Of a stretch of 64,000 bases of DNA, positions 38,930 to 51,206 are shown in pieces. The position numbers and the translations under genes are program-made. The DNA lies in contig NC_089437.1 in assembly GCF_026210795.1 (NCBI RefSeq), positions 4,836,001 to 4,900,000 on the forward strand. The letters run 5' to 3'. The notes under the pieces are model-generated. The model did not search any database. It was not told the DNA's origin and was given only the letters and a program-made list of their open reading frames with translations. The DNA is from Rhizophagus irregularis (taxonomy: Eukaryota; Glomeromycota; Glomeromycetes; Glomerales; Glomeraceae). Positions within the stretch are counted from its first letter, which is position 1; the number at the start of each line of letters is the position of its first letter.

Positions 38930-39520
38930 ACACGTTTTTAGGATTAAATAAGCGGTTGAACATAATCTTTGGGCTTAAGAAAGGTGACACCATGCTTGAG
39001 AAACAAAATAATCCAGTATATATACGTTCCAAGATGAAATAATAGCTCACAGACTTAATATTTGTTCATTTAAACAAAGTGTTTCGAGATATTTTCGCAG
39101 TGCTAACGACTTAATATGTTTTTTCGTTTAAACAAAGTGTTTCAAGATATTTTCGCAGCGCTATCATCTGTTTTGGCTTCAGGATTAACAAAAGGGTGAC
39201 ACCATGCTTATATACGTTCCAATACGAAGTAATAGCTCACAACTTTAATATTTGTTCGTTTAAACAAAATGTTTCAAGATATTTTCGCAGTGCTAACGCT
39301 TAATATTTTTTCGTTTAAACAAACAAAGTGTTTCAAGATATTTTTGCGGCCGCTATCATCTGGTTCAGATCCTCGATTCTTAAAACTTAATTCAGAAAAG
39401 ATTATGTTCAACAGTTCATCAAATCCATCAAACGTTTGATGATAGTGATAAATGTAAGCCGATTCGTGTACAGGATTAATAAAAGGGCAACACCATTGCT
39501 TTTATAAGTTGAATATTTCT
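38930..39520. repeat. Higher-order direct repeat with GTTTAAAC and AAACA-TGTTT dyads
   Basis: A unit of roughly 190 bp is present twice (about 38980-39170 and 39185-39360) with a partial third near 39470. Shared pieces are AGGATTAA-AAAAGGGTGACA, CCATGCTT, TATATACGTTCCAA, AATAATAGCTCACA and, twice per unit, TCGTTTAAACAAAGTGTTTC followed by AAGATATTTTCGCAG. Each sub-unit has the palindrome GTTTAAAC beside AAACAAAGTGTTT. No coding frame survives across copies. Confidence 0.8.
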
Positions 39521-40866
39521 ACCAATAATACTATAAGTTCCAAAAATATCAAATAATAACTCAAAGGTCCTCATTCAATAAGGTTGGAGTATTTTGATAA
39601 AGAAGCCTATTATTCTGACTGAGAACTCACTAGTCATATCTGTACAGCTCAAATATGGTTAGTTTCTTATCGTATCTACTGTTTATAATGTTAATTAGTT
39701 TGTTTCTATGTATTAACTGTAAATGTATCTCTTGTTGCTTCTTATGACTATTTGATTACTATTCGATTTATATTATTTATACTGTTTCCAGTACAGCCAA
39801 GATGAGAGTTATTTTCAAGTCAATATGCACACCCAAAATGTTGCCATAATCATCCTTAATATTGAAGACCCTTGATATTCCTACATCAAATGTTTTCAAT
39901 TGATTCTTCTTATCGTTTAAGTAGAAAGTATTTTCTTATAGTAGATAATGAATCAATTTATTATAACTCTTCCTTCTGGCTCTTCTGATTCTTCTAATTC
40001 TTCTGATTCTTCTGATCCTTCTGATCGTTCAGTGTGACAAACAAGCTCATCATTCAAACTTCATGTAGAAGTAAAAGTAAAAACATTTTATCAGATTATA
40101 TGTTACACAGTTTGCAAAAGTTAAAAAAATTCAGAAATCTAATGTCAATAAATTGAACTTAGTTTTTTTGCACCTATTATCTTTTAATATTAAATCAAGT
40201 GTGTTTAATAGTTAATAAAGTATTTTTACTCTTGTATTTCATAATACAATATTTTATAATACAAAACAGCAACAAAATTCACTTATATTTAATACCAAAT
40301 TCCAGTATTTAAATCAGAGTAATAATTACAAGGTATTTATAAATGATTTATAACAATACATTTTAAATTATTATTTTACATAATAAATAAAATCTTATTC
40401 CATAAATTTTTCTATAAAATCTTATTCAACTGATTTCATTAAGTTATAAAATAAATATTAAATATTAAATATTATTAAAAAATATAATTTAAGGATTCTG
40501 CTATTTATTACTATATAATAGCAAATAACTATAGTTATTTGATCCTTTAAATTTAATTAATCCATTAAACAATAATCCTAATCTTAATTCTAATCTTAAT
40601 AATTCTATATTGCAGCAAATTTTTTTTTTTTAATATTTATGTAATTTATTATGTTTTTATAATTTATTTATTGTGTATTTAATTTATAAAAATATTAATT
40701 ATATAATTTATTTTTTTTTTTAAATAATTATAGAATGGATTTAAACAAATTTATTGGGATGTAATAGTTGAATTTATGCAATTTTAGGCTTGTTAGAAAG
40801 CTGTTGATTTGCTCTATTCAATATATAAAAACTACATATTTGGTTGAATAGTTGATAAGAAATTAC
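39361..40866. other. Intergenic DNA with a Ser/Asp microsatellite
   Basis: 39968-40035 repeats TCTTCTGAT and variants. In one frame (ATG near 39948) it would read MNQFIITLP followed by Ser-Ser-Asp repeats and stop at about 40036, 29 residues in all. I regard it as a microsatellite, not a gene. The remainder has no recognised feature. Confidence 0.45.
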
Positions 40867-41229
40867 CACAGGTCGAAATTAGTTAAATAGGGTATCAATA
40901 GGTTATCAATAGGTTATTAATCGGCTATCAATAGGCTACCCTATTGGTAGCCTATTGAACTTGCGCCATAATCCGTCACCAATCGGGCAGGCTGATTGAT
41001 AACCTATTGATAACCTATTAATACCTTATTGATAACCAATTTGATAAAAATACCAATAGGATACTAATAGGTTATCAATAAGTTATTAATTGGCTAACAA
41101 TCAGCCTGCCCGATTGGTGACGGATTATGGCGTAAGTTCAATAGGCTACCAATAGGGTAGCCTATTGATAGCCGATTGATAACCTATTGATAACCTATTG
41201 ATACCCTATTTAACTAATTTCGACCTGTG
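40867..41229. mobile_element. Foldback (long palindrome) MITE
   Basis: The two halves of this 363-bp segment are near-perfect reverse complements. The left arm begins CACAGGTCGAAATTAGTTAA and the right arm ends with its complement. The arms extend almost to the middle, sharing ATAATCCGTCACCAATCGG and CGGGCAGGCTGATT, with a loop near 41030-41060. Within the arms ATAGGTTATCA is tandemly repeated. A TAC on each side (40864-40866 and 41230-41232) may be a 3-bp target duplication. Non-coding; the superfamily cannot be named from the ends alone. Confidence 0.85.
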
Positions 41230-42337
41230 TACATCTTAAAATTTGGTAATAAATACACTCACTATCTAGACAAAAATAGCAGACCTTTCATTTTTGTCAA
41301 TTACTTAAAATTGTATATAATAACAATACTTGAAATTTTAATATATGATAATGTAAATTTCAAAAAATATATATATTTAAAAACTCACACTTCTAACTTT
41401 TATACAGTTAGGTTATTCCAATTTGATTATTTATTTAACATCCTCCATCCTCTCCATTTTTTAAAAAATTTGAAATCTAATAAACATATATTAATAAATA
41501 TCCCCTCTATTTTTGAAAAAATTTAAAAGCTAATAAACATATAATGATAAATATTCCCCTTAAATTTTACCTGAAATTTTCAAATTTTTCTATTTTATTT
41601 ATTTAGTTTGTTATACTTAAGCTTCCCTCCTCCCTTAATTTTTTCAAAAAGCCTGAATGTTAAACAAACAATTAAATTGAAATAGCCTTATATTAATTAA
41701 ATAAAGAAGTTTGGTAATCATTACATTATTTAAACAAAAAATAGTGAATCCTCTATTTTTGTTAATTATTTAAAAATTATATATAATAATAATACTTGAA
41801 ATTTTAATATATAATAATAGACTTTAAAACATATAGGATCAAATTTTCATACTTTTAATTTTTATACAGCTATATTTATTAAAAAAATTTAAATTCTTGA
41901 TGATCATCAAATTAAAAAAAAAGTGAATAATTTTTTATTTTTTTAGATATTAATAGTTAATTGTTAATTTGAAAGAAAAAAATATAAAAATTTATATAAT
42001 ATTTATTCTCCAGAATTGTGACTTTTAAACAATATATAAATTAAAGTATTTTATTATATAAAATTTTGAGAATATTAATATTTTGTGATGCACATAATTT
42101 TATATAAATAGGGACTTTCTTTCATTTCAAATTTTTTTTTATTTTAATTTTAAATAGATGTATATATATGCTTATATATACATATATATAATATTATATA
42201 TTTGTTAACTAATACTTTATAAAAAGCCTTTTTTTTGTAAACAGGTAAAGATTATAAAGTACCTATAAATAGAAAGCTATTACTGCTTCTTTCGCCTATT
42301 TATAATGACAAAAAAAGGAAATTTTCAGTAGTAAGGT
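41230..42337. other. AT-rich intergenic DNA
   Basis: No gene. Includes two diverged direct copies of a segment with AAAATTGTATATAATAA and TACTTGAAATTTTAATATAT (about 41307-41350 and 41772-41815), so an old duplication of some 100-200 bp. Confidence 0.45.
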
Positions 42338-42782
42338 ATAGGTGCCGTCGAAATTTCCTAATTACGGCATTTCGGCATTACGGCATATGTTGTAAATAAT
42401 GCCGTAACCGTAATAAAATGCCGTAATTAATTATGATCACGTGACTTGAATAATACCAAATGATTGGCAAAAATATCTCCTTTTTTAGAAACGTGTGTAA
42501 CCTTGCGTAACCCATTTCTTTGATTTATTGGGGGACAAAATTTCCTTTTTTGGAAATTGGTGTAATGTCATGTGATATAATGCGATAAAAAAGTTGACCG
42601 GGCATTACGAACGGCTGAAATTAAGTTTAGTCTTATTTATTTACGGCATATTACACTACGGCATTATGGCGTCAAGTTAAATTACGGCATTACGGCATTA
42701 CGGCAATTACGGTTTACAGTTTTTAATTACAGTGATTATGGCACGTGCCGTAACTGTAATAATAATTTCGGCGGCAACTATA
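42338..42782. mobile_element. 445-bp TIR element with 9-bp target duplication (MULE-like MITE)
   Basis: Ends read ATAGGTGCCGTCGAAATT on the left and, reverse-complemented, TATAGTTGCCGCCGAAATT on the right. Both are flanked by TAGTAAGGT (42329-42337 and 42783-42791), a perfect 9-bp direct repeat. Nine bases is the usual MULE duplication. The interior is non-coding and has many TACGGCAT repeats near both ends, arranged as inverted arrays. Confidence 0.85.
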
Positions 42783-44199
42783 TAGTAAGGTTTAGTATTA
42801 AATTAAATAACGCATTATGTTAATACATTGTTAATATTAATAATATATTTAGCTGTTAGTGTTAAATATAAATATTATAAATTTAATAATATTTGTGATT
42901 TTTATAAATAAATAAAAATGCTATATTATCCAGTATTTTTTTTGTATTTTAGTACAATACCTATATTATTTAATATAATTCCAGTATAATGCAAAATTTT
43001 CTAAAAAAATATGATAATTGTGATATTTTAATGTAATATTACATTGTCCAGTGTAATTGTAGTATTTTTTAATACAATGCTATATAATCTAATGTAATGC
43101 TACATTTTCAGTATAATTTAATGTAATGTAAAATTTTCCAAAAATGTGATAATTGTGATAGTTTTTAGTGTAATTTAGTGAAATGCTATATTTTTCAAAA
43201 TAAAACTATATTATCAAGTATTTTTTTTTAAAAAAATGTAATATTTTAACATTTTGATAAAAATGAAATATTTGACAAAATTTAATATTAATTAAAAAAA
43301 AAGTAAAATTTGATTTTAATTGACAATATTATAACAATATTGTAAAATATTACAATGATATTATATTGGTAAAAAAATGTAATATTTTTCCAAATTTTCA
43401 TAAAATTTAAACAATATTGTAACAATGTTATTCTACAATTTTCCATTATTTTTCAGAAAAATGTGGAATTTGAATTTTTTAAAATTTGGATGATAATACC
43501 TTTTCAACCTGTAAGTTGCATGGCATTTTGAACAATACTCTTATAAAAATCTTTATTTTTTACTTTTATTATATTAATAATTTTTGCAATTTGAAGTAAG
43601 TTTATCTTTGATTGGTTTTCTTACTTTTCTAACAGTATGTATGTCTATCAAAGCTAAATATTTGGAATTTTAACTTATCATATCAAACTATCTTACTTCA
43701 GTTTTTATAATTCAATTCTTAAATCTAGTAAAATTAAATCTTTTTTTATAATGTTTATTTTTTTGAATAAAAGAGGTTTTTTACATTTTGCTTTAGTAGC
43801 AAAATTATTTTTCTTAACACTATATATAGTATAATCTCAGTAATGACTTTAATATCTTCATTAATTTTATAATTTATACAAATTTTATTAATGGAATAGC
43901 AGTTGTATAATTTTCTGTCAATAAGCTTTTTATAATAGTATGTTCATTACATTTATTTAACTTGGGTAGTCAACTTGAATACTGTTTATCTTTAATATTA
44001 CCAGTTTTTTCATATTTCTTTTTAAGTCTTAGTATTATTATATAACTTTCATAGCCAATTTTGGTGGCAAATTCTCTTGAAGTAAAGTTACGCTTAATTA
44101 TTATAATTGCCTATGTTTTTTATTTTATAGTAAGTCTGATTTTTAGTTTATAAATAAAAAATTTATAATTTTGAAAAGTATTTATAAGTATATTATACA
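42783..44199. other. AT-rich DNA with degenerate repeats
   Basis: 42930-43250 contains several diverged tandem copies of a unit like AATGCTACATTTTCCAGTAT followed by AATTTAATGT. No coding potential anywhere in the interval. Confidence 0.45.
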
Positions 44200-44363
44200 T
44201 GCCGCCCAAATTATTTTGGGATGCCATAATTATAATTTGGATGCCGTAATTCATTCAGTTTATATACAATTTACTATGTAAAGTGCCAAAATAATTTGGG
44301 ATGCTATAATTGAATTTGGGATTTTACTTATAATTATGGCAGCCCAAAATAATTTGGGTGGCA
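44200..44363. mobile_element. Short TIR element, about 164 bp
   Basis: The left end, TGCCGCCCAAATTATTTTGG then GATGCCATAATTATAA, and the right end are reverse complements over about 38 bp with one or two mismatches. The centre holds a third partial copy (GCCAAAATAATTTGGGATGC). Flanks are AT-rich and the target duplication is unclear (possibly AT). Non-coding. Confidence 0.75.
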
Positions 44364-44789
44364 TATATAAAGTATATAAGTATTTTTATTAGTATTACAT
44401 TATCATTAATTATAAAAAAAATATTTTTTCTAAAAAAAATTTTTCTTAATAAAAATGAACAAAAGTAACATATCATGATTTAAGAGTACAGTTAAATCTC
44501 TATATACTGATATAGATATTTTTAAAAAAAAATATTGGTATATTAAAATATCAATACGTTATAAAAATTTATATACCGATATTAATAATAAAATGTAGAT
44601 ATATAAAATTTATATAAAATTACAATGTATTTTAAATTATTTAATAAAGTGATTTTATTTAAGTCAAATTCTAATAAAATACTTTGAAAAAATATTAATA
44701 TATTATTTAGTATATTTATTATATTAACATATTAGTGCATATAATATAAAACTATATTAAAGAATTTGAACAAAATTATCTAATGTAGT

Positions 44790-45463
44790 TTACTTTGAGT
44801 TATTAATATGTAATTTTAATACTTGATGCCTTAACTTCTGCAATACATTTAATTCATTTAGGTTAATACAAATATCTGATAAATGTTTAAAAAATAAAAC
44901 AAAATTATCTAAATAACCTAAAACTTTTGTTTCAAAAATTACTACTGGAGGCTCTTCATCTGAATCTATTTCTGATTCATTATTATTATTTGGCTTTATT
45001 ATAGATATAATTTCATTATCAGTTAACCCTTTGTTACTTTTTAAACAATCATCAATATGAAGAAATTCATTTGCATCCATAAGATTATCAAATGGTAGTT
45101 TGTTAATTAAATCTTGTAATTTCATTTCATCATGTAATGCTTGATCTTCAATTTTATCAATTTTGTTTATTTCATTTATTGGTAGAATTCCTGTATATTT
45201 CCAACAATTATTAATAATGGTTTATTAACTTACAGAATTCTAAGCATTCATACTGAAATTAATAAAATCATAAATAATTATAGAAGTAAGCTCTTTATTA
45301 AATTCTTGTGAAATTTCATATACTATTTCTAATAAGTAATTTCCAGTATTATGTCTAAATTACTAAGAGTTTATCATAAATCAAATTAAACTTCATAAAA
45401 AATTACTATTGCAAATTAATATTAAAAATTACTAACTTTACAGAAATTAATGATCTCTGCATC
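44790..45463 (-). pseudogene. Tigger transposase, C-terminal segment
   Basis: Reads from 45463 down to a stop at 44790. Visible: EIINFCK directly at the insertion junction, EFNKELTSIIIYDFIN, NSVS preceded by a TAG where the family has Trp, TIINNCWKYTGILP, then the acidic tail MKLQDLINKLPF, EFLHIDDCL, LTDNEIISII, DEEPPVVIFE and a final leucine-rich helix. This order (AW..V....I..CW...G, then acidic LT..EI) is the normal end of pogo/Tigger transposases. The upper boundary is the 8-bp target duplication of the MITE at 45464-57869. Confidence 0.85.
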
Positions 45464-45780
45464 AGGATCCTGCTTACTTATAAGATAGGTCACCAGAAAC
45501 TTAAGATAAAATTTATAATCAAGAATTTTTAAAGATCTTACTACAGTCAACTCCCTCTATAGTCACTCCCGTTATAGTCACATTCTACTATATAGTCACA
45601 CCAGTTGAATGTTCAAAACACTTTATTATTAAAATCTATCCTATATAGTCACAATCTATCTATAGTCACTATCACACCTATCCTCAAAAATCTTATATTA
45701 AAAAGAACCGTTTATAATCACAGTTATATAAAGAATATATTAAATAACTTGGCATCTAATAATCGTACAAAGATGTATCA

Positions 45781-46430
45781 TAGCTTGTTAGAATCGTCTC
45801 ATTGAGACGAATCGAATGGTAGTAGTTTTATCCTTTTCCGTGCAAACAGTCTTTTGACTTTATCTTTTATTTATATTTTGAACTTCGGAGATATAGCGAA
45901 CAATATTAAGTAGTTTTATCCTTTTCCGATTACTGGCTGACGAGTTATTCAACAAAATGTTAAACATCGGCATTATAATATTTCTTGATTTACGTTTACT
46001 GCGCCATTTAACATTTTGCTAGATTTCTCGGTACTTAGGTATTGTAAAAAGATGATTTATAGCTCGTTGGAATCGCCTCATCGAGACGAATCGAATGGTG
46101 GTAAGCTCATCTCTCTGTGATCAATATTGACGGAGTTATTACTTAAAAACCATTTAATATTTTTTAATTTCAGAAATTGATCTAGTGATTGGATTTCGAT
46201 GTATCTTATACCATTAGATTCGTCTCATCAAGACGAATCAAATGGAGTAAAATCGTCTTTCTAGGATCAATATTGGCAGAGTTATTACATAAAAACCATT
46301 AATATTTTTTTAATTTCGGAAATTAATCTAGTGATTGTATTTCGACGTATTTTATACCATTAGAACCGTCTCATCAAGACGAATTGAATGGCGGTAAGAT
46401 CATCTCTCTACGATTTATATTGGTGAAGTT
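45781..46430. repeat. Four copies of a unit with an ATTCGTCT-AGACGAAT dyad
   Basis: The core TTCGTCTCATCAAGACGAAT, followed by GAATGG, occurs near 45793, 46068, 46213 and 46365. The last three lie in a unit of about 145-150 bp that also contains ATCATCTCTCTRYGATCAAT and TTGRCGGAGTTATTAC. The core is a perfect 8-bp stem around CATCA in the third copy. These repeats make up most of the interior of the 45544-57716 element. Confidence 0.8.
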
Positions 46431-48108
46431 ACGATACAATATAGTTTTAAGTATAATTCTGGCTAAAATTATGTTAATTTTTGGCCGGAATTATGATATA
46501 CAAATATAAGAAATTTTTTATATAGTCACATCTCTTTATAATCACCAAATATGAGGATCATCGCAACTCTTTCCTGAATTTTTGAAAATACTAATAAAAT
46601 TTATTTTTGAAATTTTCGTTCGAAAATTTCTAAGTGCTCGTTCAGAATACTAATAATTTCCCAGTTGCTTTCCTCTTTACTGAGCTTTAAACTATGACTA
46701 CACCTCCAGCTCCTTCTGTTATTAACCCGGATATTTTATCGCCACCGCGTCCTGTTGTTTCTACTCCCTCTGGAGACCGACCTTTATCTCCCACTAGTAC
46801 CGCTGGCGCACCTAATAAACGTACACGTACTATCTCTGATGACGCGATGAATGTTGATATAACTTCGCCCTCTGCTCCTGCTCCCAACCTTATTTCCACC
46901 GTTCCTTCTGGTCTTCCTGTCAACAAAGTCCACGTGATTACATCTCCTCAAAATATTACCACTCCTGTTGAAACTGTTGACGCTTCTATCCATGCTCCCT
47001 CTAACACCAGTGGTAAAGGCAAAGCCGTCGCCTTTGATATCCCAGAACGACGACCATCTCCCCTGATGGAAATGCTGCTGCTATCAAATCCGCACCTTCT
47101 CGTTATCATGCTGCGGCCTACCTACGCGACGCACCTGACGCGTTCAAAGCTAAATTCACCACCAATCGCTCCATGTGTGACGAAGTGGATTGTTCACTCT
47201 CCCGTTATTCTTCTTATGGCGCTCGCGCACGATGCGATGGATCAGGCGATAACAAGAAAATCCTTGTCTTCTTCAATAATCATGATGATTTTACCGATTG
47301 TGTCAACTCTCCACGTGCCGATCTCCTCGATTTGGCCTTCAGTCATTACTCCCTTGCAGACGCCAAGCTCAGTGATGAAATGAAGTCTTTGTTCGTCACT
47401 GATATCCCACTTTTCCTAACTGAGACTCAAGTCCGTCAGGCATTTTCCCGATATGGCACTGTAATCAAGTGCAAACTTACTCCTAGGAAACATTATCATA
47501 ATGGACATATCCAGTTTTCCTCCGCAGATGCTGTTACCCAATTTAATGATATTTGGACGATCATTTACCTTGGTAATTCTTTGTGTGTCTGCCCGGCATC
47601 CTTTTCGAAATCCCAACGCGATAGCTGCAGAGAACATGTTGCTATCCTCGCTGGCATCCCAAAGAATATTAAAGAAGCTGACCTGTTGGAAATTGCTACT
47701 CAAGTTAACGCTAAAGCCCTTAACGTTCCTCTTTCTATTAGTTCATACAAGCCTAAACCCTATGTATATTTGAATTTCTCCTCATTCGAATCTCTTGAAG
47801 CTGCCAAAGAAATGACCGTGGCTTTCCGCGGCAAAGGATTAACATGGCACCCTCCCAATGAAGCACAAACTCTATCTGCCACGTTTGCGGACGTCCCACC
47901 TGGTTGTTCTTCCTCCGTATATGTAATCCCCGTCTGGACACTACGGAAAGTGGATGATTGCCTTAATAAACTTTATTCTCGCTTCAATGCTGGCCCTAGA
48001 CGTGGTCGTCAGGATTCGCGCCAATCACGTGAAAATTCTAATTCCCGTTCAAGATCGCGCTCCAATTCTAGATCCCGCAATAATAATTCCTCTTCATCCC
48101 GTTCTGAC

Positions 48109-51100
48109 CAGTGTTGGCATTGGACTCATTCCAATTGATTTAATTGGACGATTTGGACAATTGGACAATTGGATATAGACCAATTGCGTCCAATTGTCCA
48201 ATTGGTCCAATACACATTTGTTGGATTTGGACCATGACCAATTCATCCAATTAGGCAATTGGACGTACAATTGGACTTGGTCCAATTCATCGTCCAATCA
48301 AATTTTCGTAACACATAATGATAATTGATAAATCGTCAAACCTGAATTTCCGATAATCTTTTTTTTTAATTGCGATATTAAAAATGACGCGCGAAAAACA
48401 TAAACTTAGTGGATATTTTTTAATGTTAGAAGAAAAGTCCAATAAATATAATAATTATGCAGTTTGTCAAGAATGTGTTAGGGGTTTGGATCGAGAGGAA
48501 GCGATGAAACAGAGGTTTACAAATACAAAACGTGCATGTGCAAAGCATCTTGAAAATTGTCCTTATTGGGCTGAAAGACACTCTTCGGAAGAGACTCAAG
48601 CTATAATTCAGAAAGCTATGGAGTATGGTTCGAAAAAACCAATTAAACGACAATGATTATCAATAGATAATGACTTTGATGAGGGTAAAACTGAAGTATT
48701 AACACCGCTATCAAGCACATCAACACCTTCCCAAGGTTCTTCTAATTTGAACAATTTTTTTTATAAATCATCACGTGCAAACAGCATAAGTAGCATATCA
48801 GATATTTCATTTCGAAGCTTTGGTCCCCTTGATAACTATATGTATCATGAATTGAAGCCAGAACAAATAGAAACATTTGAATGTTTACTATTAGATGTTA
48901 CTGTAGCTTGTGGTTTTGCTTTTTCATTGGGTTGATAATCCAGCAGTTAAAGAGCTCTTTAAATGGCTTAATCCAATGTTAGAGTTACCAGATCGTAAGC
49001 AGCTTAGCGGCAGAATTCTTAAAAAAGCATCCAATAACCTTAAAGATATTGTTCTTAATGATGCTATTAATGATGATCTTGGGATTATGCTAGCTTTTGA
49101 TGGTTGGAAAAATGTTTCTCGTCAAAATTTATTAGGGTCCGTTTTATTTACTTCAGAATGCAATATGATTATATGGAAAGTTGAGGATATCGGTGGAAAA
49201 AGATGTACTAGTGATATTATAATAGATGAAACGAAAAAATCATTTGATGAGCTTGAAAAAAAGAATATTAAAATTAATGGATTAATTACGGACTCTGCTT
49301 CAGAAAATGTTGCTGCAAGGTAATCAATAATAATTATTTTTAATTTTAGGTTTATAAAATTATTTAAAATTATTTATTAATTTTATTGATTTAGAAAACG
49401 ATTGCGCCTCCAATACCGGGACAAGATATTTTTGCCGTGCTTTGCGCACCAGATGAATTTGTGTATTGGAGATATATTTAAAGAGTCATCAAGTCTGAGT
49501 GATGCTGCTGAAGGGGCTATTAGTTTAATTACTTTTTTCAGTCGGTCAAAAGTATGGCTTGGACGACTTCAAAATGAGCAAGCAGCTATTTACAAAGTTC
49601 ATATTGCATTAGTAACCTCAGCTACTACTCGATGGAACTCATACTATTACTGTTTTGCTAGTTTATTAAAAACAAAAGGGGCTTTACGTGTATGTATTAT
49701 GCAATAAAAATTTTGGGTTGATCTTTGTTTTTACTTTTTAATTAAACAATTTTATTTTTTTTAGAATCTTGCAACGAAAATAGATGAAAAAATTATTTCT
49801 GATGGCTATGATTTTCCCGAAAAACATTTACAATGCATTTTAGATAATAATTGGTAGATTTCTATTAAAAAAATTGAAACCTTTTTAATTTCATATTGTG
49901 CAACACTTAATAAACTTCAACGACAAAATTCACGATTGCACGAAGTTCTTCACGGATTTGGTAATGTAGTTATGACACTTAAAACATTTGAAGATCAAGA
50001 ATTAGCCACTACTCTTCTTTCAAAAATTGAGCGACGATGGAGAGATTGGGAACAGCCTTTCTTGTTACTATCATTTTTGCTACATCCATTTTATCGTGAT
50101 ACAAAATTTAATCCTGCATTAAATTTATCATTTCCTCACCTAGCAAAATGGGTTTTATATTATTATTGTGCATGGTTTAAGGAGGAACCAACAGTTTTAC
50201 TAGCTGAACTTGAAGAATATAGATCAAAAAAATATCCTTATACTGATTCTATTTCTAAGCAATTTAAAAATAATATTTTAGATTATTGGAATTTTACAAA
50301 AGGTTACTCAAAAGAATTGTATAGGGTTGCTCAACGAATTTTTTCAATTACTGTATCAACAGCTTCATTGGAACGATTGTTTTCAACAATGGGATGGTAT
50401 CACTCAAAACGGAGGAATCGATTAAAGGTACAACATATTAGCATATTTATTTATATAATTTAACTACAAAGTTTTTTGCAATGTTTTTTTTGGTATTTTA
50501 GGCGGAAAAAGTGTTAAGTTTAGCCCAGATTCGTGCAAGTATGCAAAGACAACAACAGCTTTACGAGTTAGATTATCATGCAAAACAATATCAAACAACT
50601 ATAACAAGAACTTCAGATAATATAGAATTTGCAAGATTAGAAAATGATGATGAAATTTTCATTCTATAATAATGAAGGTTCTGATACTGATAGTGAAACA
50701 AATGAATATGATAATGAAAGTATAAATAATATTTATACACAACCATTAGCATCTGCTAACGAATGGAGAAAAACAGTAATGGATTGGATAGAAATGATTG
50801 AAAATGAATTACAGGACCAAGATAATGAATTAGCAAGCATTACTGATACATATGATATTTCTATTGAAAATATTGAGCAGATACAACATCCTGCTATTGA
50901 TCCGCAAGCAAAATGGGAATTAAAAAATATTTTTATAGAAAATTTAGAGTTACCAGGTTACTTAGAAGATTTTATTATTGGTAAAGCTTAATAAATAAAT
51001 TTAATAAATTTGCAAATTTCGAACTTTAATAAATCATGTAAAATTTATGATGTCATTTGCTAAAATTATTTTTATTGGTTAATAATTTCAGTTGGAATTG

Positions 51101-51206
51101 GACTGAGTCCAATTGACCAATTGTTTATTTGGACTAATTGGTGCAAGTCCAATAAGTCCAATGTCCAATTGGTCCAATTGTCCAATAAGTCCAATTGCCA
51201 ACACTG
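48109..51206 (+). mobile_element. hAT transposon with BED-finger transposase, 3098 bp
   Basis: Ends are CAGTGTTGGCATTGGACT and, on the right, its partner ending GTCCAATTGCCAACACTG. Both sides carry GTTCTGAC (48101-48108 and 51207-51214), a perfect 8-bp target duplication that removes cleanly to restore ORF1. Both sub-terminal regions (48120-48300 and 51095-51200) are packed with CCAATTG / CAATTGG motifs in both orientations, likely transposase binding sites. It is the innermost and so the youngest layer of the central stack. Confidence 0.95.
48384..50991 (+). pseudogene. hAT transposase (BED finger, DUF659, C-terminal dimerisation)
   Basis: The ATG at 48384 opens a BED zinc finger (CQEC...KHLENC, about residues 28-58). 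An in-frame TGA at 48654 interrupts it, and the same frame runs on to 48935. After a one-base shift in a T-run, 48910-49323 holds the DUF659/RNase H-like core (LAFDGWKNVSRQNL, INGLITDSASENV). Introns at about 49321-49394, 49690-49764 and 50429-50501 have normal GT...AG ends. The last large exon has a TAG at 49855, then the hAT signature TASLERLFSTMGWYHSKRRN (about 50360-50425). A final acidic tail is joined only through another frameshift near 50660. Three to four lesions make it inactive, but the damage is light. Confidence 0.9.

Noticed and set aside
38779-39042. 87-codon frame with a hydrophobic start
   Set aside because: It starts at TTG, not ATG, overlaps the repeat unit at 38930, and is not open in the second repeat copy.
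39948-40038. Possible 29-residue Ser/Asp peptide
   Set aside because: A simple TCTTCTGAT microsatellite explains it; no splice partner or conservation can be seen.
40867-41229. CRISPR-like repeats (ATAGGTTATCA units)
   Set aside because: Units have no regular spacers and belong to the arms of one palindrome; the genome is eukaryotic.
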